Source: Rhodospirillaceae bacterium
GTDB taxonomy: Bacteria; Pseudomonadota; Alphaproteobacteria; Rhodospirillales_A; Casp-alpha2
Assembly: GCA_003488105.1 (NCBI GenBank)
Contig: DNMS01000280.1
Location: 1 to 6,820, forward strand
DNA length: 6,820 nt
Direction: 5' to 3'
The notes under the pieces are model-generated. The model was not told where the DNA came from, made no database searches, and saw only the letters and a list, made by a program, of their open reading frames with translations. Both the position numbers and the translations under genes were made by a program. Positions 5,940 to 6,820 of this stretch are shown here, piece by piece. How positions within the stretch are numbered: position 1 is the first letter of the stretch; each line of letters opens with the position of its first letter.

Positions 5940-5945
5940 AGGAAG
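5940..5945 (+). promoter_or_regulatory. Ribosome binding site of the DinB-family gene
   Basis: AAGGAA lies 6 bases before ATG 5952 and is the strongest Shine-Dalgarno sequence in the window. It fixes that start. Confidence 0.75.
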
Positions 5946-5951
5946 CCGACC

Positions 5952-6443
5952 ATGTCCTTGCCCGCGCTGTACCAGACCTTCGCCCGATACAACCGCGCCA
6001 TGAACGACGCCGTCTATGCCGTCTGCGCCGACATTCCGGACACCGACCGAAAAGCCGACCGGGGGGCGTTCTTCAAATCCGTGCACGGCACGCTCAACCA
6101 TCTGATGTTCGGCGATCAGGCCTGGATGAACCGGTTCGACGGCGGCAACCGCCCGACCCCGGGGACGCATGTCGAACTGTTTTCCGGCTTCGACGAACTG
6201 CGCGCCGCACGCAGGGCGTTGGACGACGAAATCACGGCCTGGGCAGCGGCCCTGACCGATGCCTGGCTGTCGGAAACGGTGACATGGACCTCGCGCACGG
6301 ATGGCCTGACCTTCAACCAGCCGCGCTGGATCCTGGTCAGCCATATGTTCAACCACCAGACCCACCACCGGGGGCAGCTGACGACGGTCCTGACCCAGAT
6401 GGGCCATGACGTCGGCGTCACGGATTTCCCGAAGCTGGTCTAG
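5952..6443 (+). CDS. DinB-family protein (putative metal-dependent four-helix bundle)
   Basis: A 163-residue protein of the DinB/YfiT-like four-helix-bundle superfamily, named after Bacillus damage-inducible genes and unrelated to DNA polymerase IV. The expected three-histidine metal site is present: His50 in TLNHLMFGDQAWMNRF (47-62), and His135 with His139 in FNHQTHHRGQ (133-142). Length is normal. Members include thiol-dependent S-transferases using bacillithiol or mycothiol, and metal-bound enzymes of unknown function; the substrate cannot be told here and a role in DNA damage should not be assumed. It follows the kinase gene by 87 bp with its own strong ribosome binding site. Its stop lies three bases before the stop of the convergent oxidoreductase. 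Confidence 0.88.
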   Translation: MSLPALYQTFARYNRAMNDAVYAVCADIPDTDRKADRGAFFKSVHGTLNHLMFGDQAWMNRFDGGNRPTPGTHVELFSGFDELRAARRALDDEITAWAAALTDAWLSETVTWTSRTDGLTFNQPRWILVSHMFNHQTHHRGQLTTVLTQMGHDVGVTDFPKLV

Positions 6444-6446
6444 GAA

Positions 6447-6820
6447 TCAGTCCTCGGCGCTGATCCGCACCACCTGCTTGCCGAAATTCTCGCCCTTTAG
6501 CATGGCGATGAAGGCGGCGGGGGCGGCATCCAGGCCCTCGGCGACGTCGATCCGGTATTTGATCTTTCCGGCCTTCAGCCAATCAATCATCTCCGCATCG
6601 AATTCGGCGCGGCGGTCGGCGTGGTCGGAGACGATGAAGCCCTGCATGCGGATCGCCTTGCGCACCACATGGGTCATGTTGCGGATGCCCGGCGTCTCGT
6701 CGCGGGTCAGGTTGTACTGCGAGATCATGCCGCATTCGACGAAGCGGGCGAACCGGTTGGCAGCGTCGAGGGCCGCTTCGAGGATCGGCCCGCCGGCGTT
6801 GTCGAAATAGATGTCGATGC
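6447..6820 (-). CDS. C-terminal part of an MDR-family NADPH-dependent oxidoreductase
   Basis: The coding frame is open from the right edge, so only the last 123 residues are present; an internal ATG at 6726-6728 is not the true start. The visible part begins IDIYFDNAGGPILEAAL and continues with FVECGMISQYN, then KAIRMQGFIVSDH and ends near GENFGKQVVRISAED. These are hallmarks of the medium-chain dehydrogenase/reductase subgroup that holds prostaglandin/alkenal reductases, E. coli CurA (YncB) and 'NADP-dependent oxidoreductase' proteins. They use NADPH to reduce the double bond of enones and do not need zinc. The Rossmann nucleotide-binding motif lies outside the window. It is convergent with the DinB-family gene and has no evident link to the lipid genes. 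Confidence 0.87.
   Translation of the reverse strand, partial: IDIYFDNAGGPILEAALDAANRFARFVECGMISQYNLTRDETPGIRNMTHVVRKAIRMQGFIVSDHADRRAEFDAEMIDWLKAGKIKYRIDVAEGLDAAPAAFIAMLKGENFGKQVVRISAED

Noticed and set aside
5952..6443. DNA-damage function or DNA polymerase IV for the DinB-family protein
   Set aside because: The name is shared only by history; the three-histidine four-helix motif belongs to the DinB/YfiT superfamily, not to Y-family polymerases.
6447..6728. A complete 93-residue protein starting at the internal ATG
   Set aside because: The frame continues to the window edge with conserved MDR sequence (FDNAGG and following), so the ATG is internal to a larger gene.
1..6820. CRISPR array, transposase, tRNA or phage defence island
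   Set aside because: No regularly spaced repeats, inverted terminal repeats, tRNA cloverleaf or nuclease/helicase motifs were seen. The CPBP (Abi) domain name alone is not evidence for phage defence.

Overview
The window looks like chromosomal DNA of an alphaproteobacterium, probably Rhodospirillales-like. This is inferred from the protein families and the GC-rich codon use of the right-hand genes; there is no rRNA or other marker gene to confirm it. It holds seven protein genes (six complete, one cut by the right edge) and no RNA genes, transposases, CRISPR arrays or long repeats.

Left part (about 1-2919): a minus-strand gene for a membrane protein that fuses an N-terminal cyclic-nucleotide-binding domain to a C-terminal CPBP (CAAX/Abi-type) intramembrane protease-like domain. 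It is divergent, across 103 bp, from a plus-strand cobalamin-binding-type radical SAM enzyme of unknown substrate. Two of the expected active-site positions of the protease-like domain are altered.

Middle part (2920-4778): a two-gene minus-strand operon with a 4-base ATGA overlap. It encodes an LpxH-superfamily metallophosphoesterase followed by a GT4 glycosyltransferase. The gene pair and the sequence of the phosphoesterase fit the PlcP-Agt lipid-remodelling pair known from phosphate-starved alphaproteobacteria: phospholipase C makes diacylglycerol (DAG) from phospholipid, and the glycosyltransferase turns DAG into a phosphorus-free glycolipid. The operon converges on the radical SAM gene with no spacer; both stop codons lie in one TGATCA palindrome.

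Right part (4944-6820): divergent from that operon is a YegS/DgkB-type lipid kinase, which would phosphorylate the DAG that PlcP makes. It is followed by a DinB-family four-helix protein and, convergent with that, the C-terminal end of an MDR-family NADPH-dependent oxidoreductase. The 165-bp AT-rich region between phosphoesterase and kinase holds one CTGTCAT element with a degenerate second half, resembling a PhoB box.

The best reading is a locus built around DAG and membrane lipid turnover (phospholipase C, glycosyltransferase, lipid kinase), flanked by a divergent radical SAM / cyclic-nucleotide-protease pair whose job is unknown. Base composition steps up from roughly 50-53% GC in sampled lines of the left and middle parts to about 65% in a sampled line of the kinase gene, so the two halves may differ in history.
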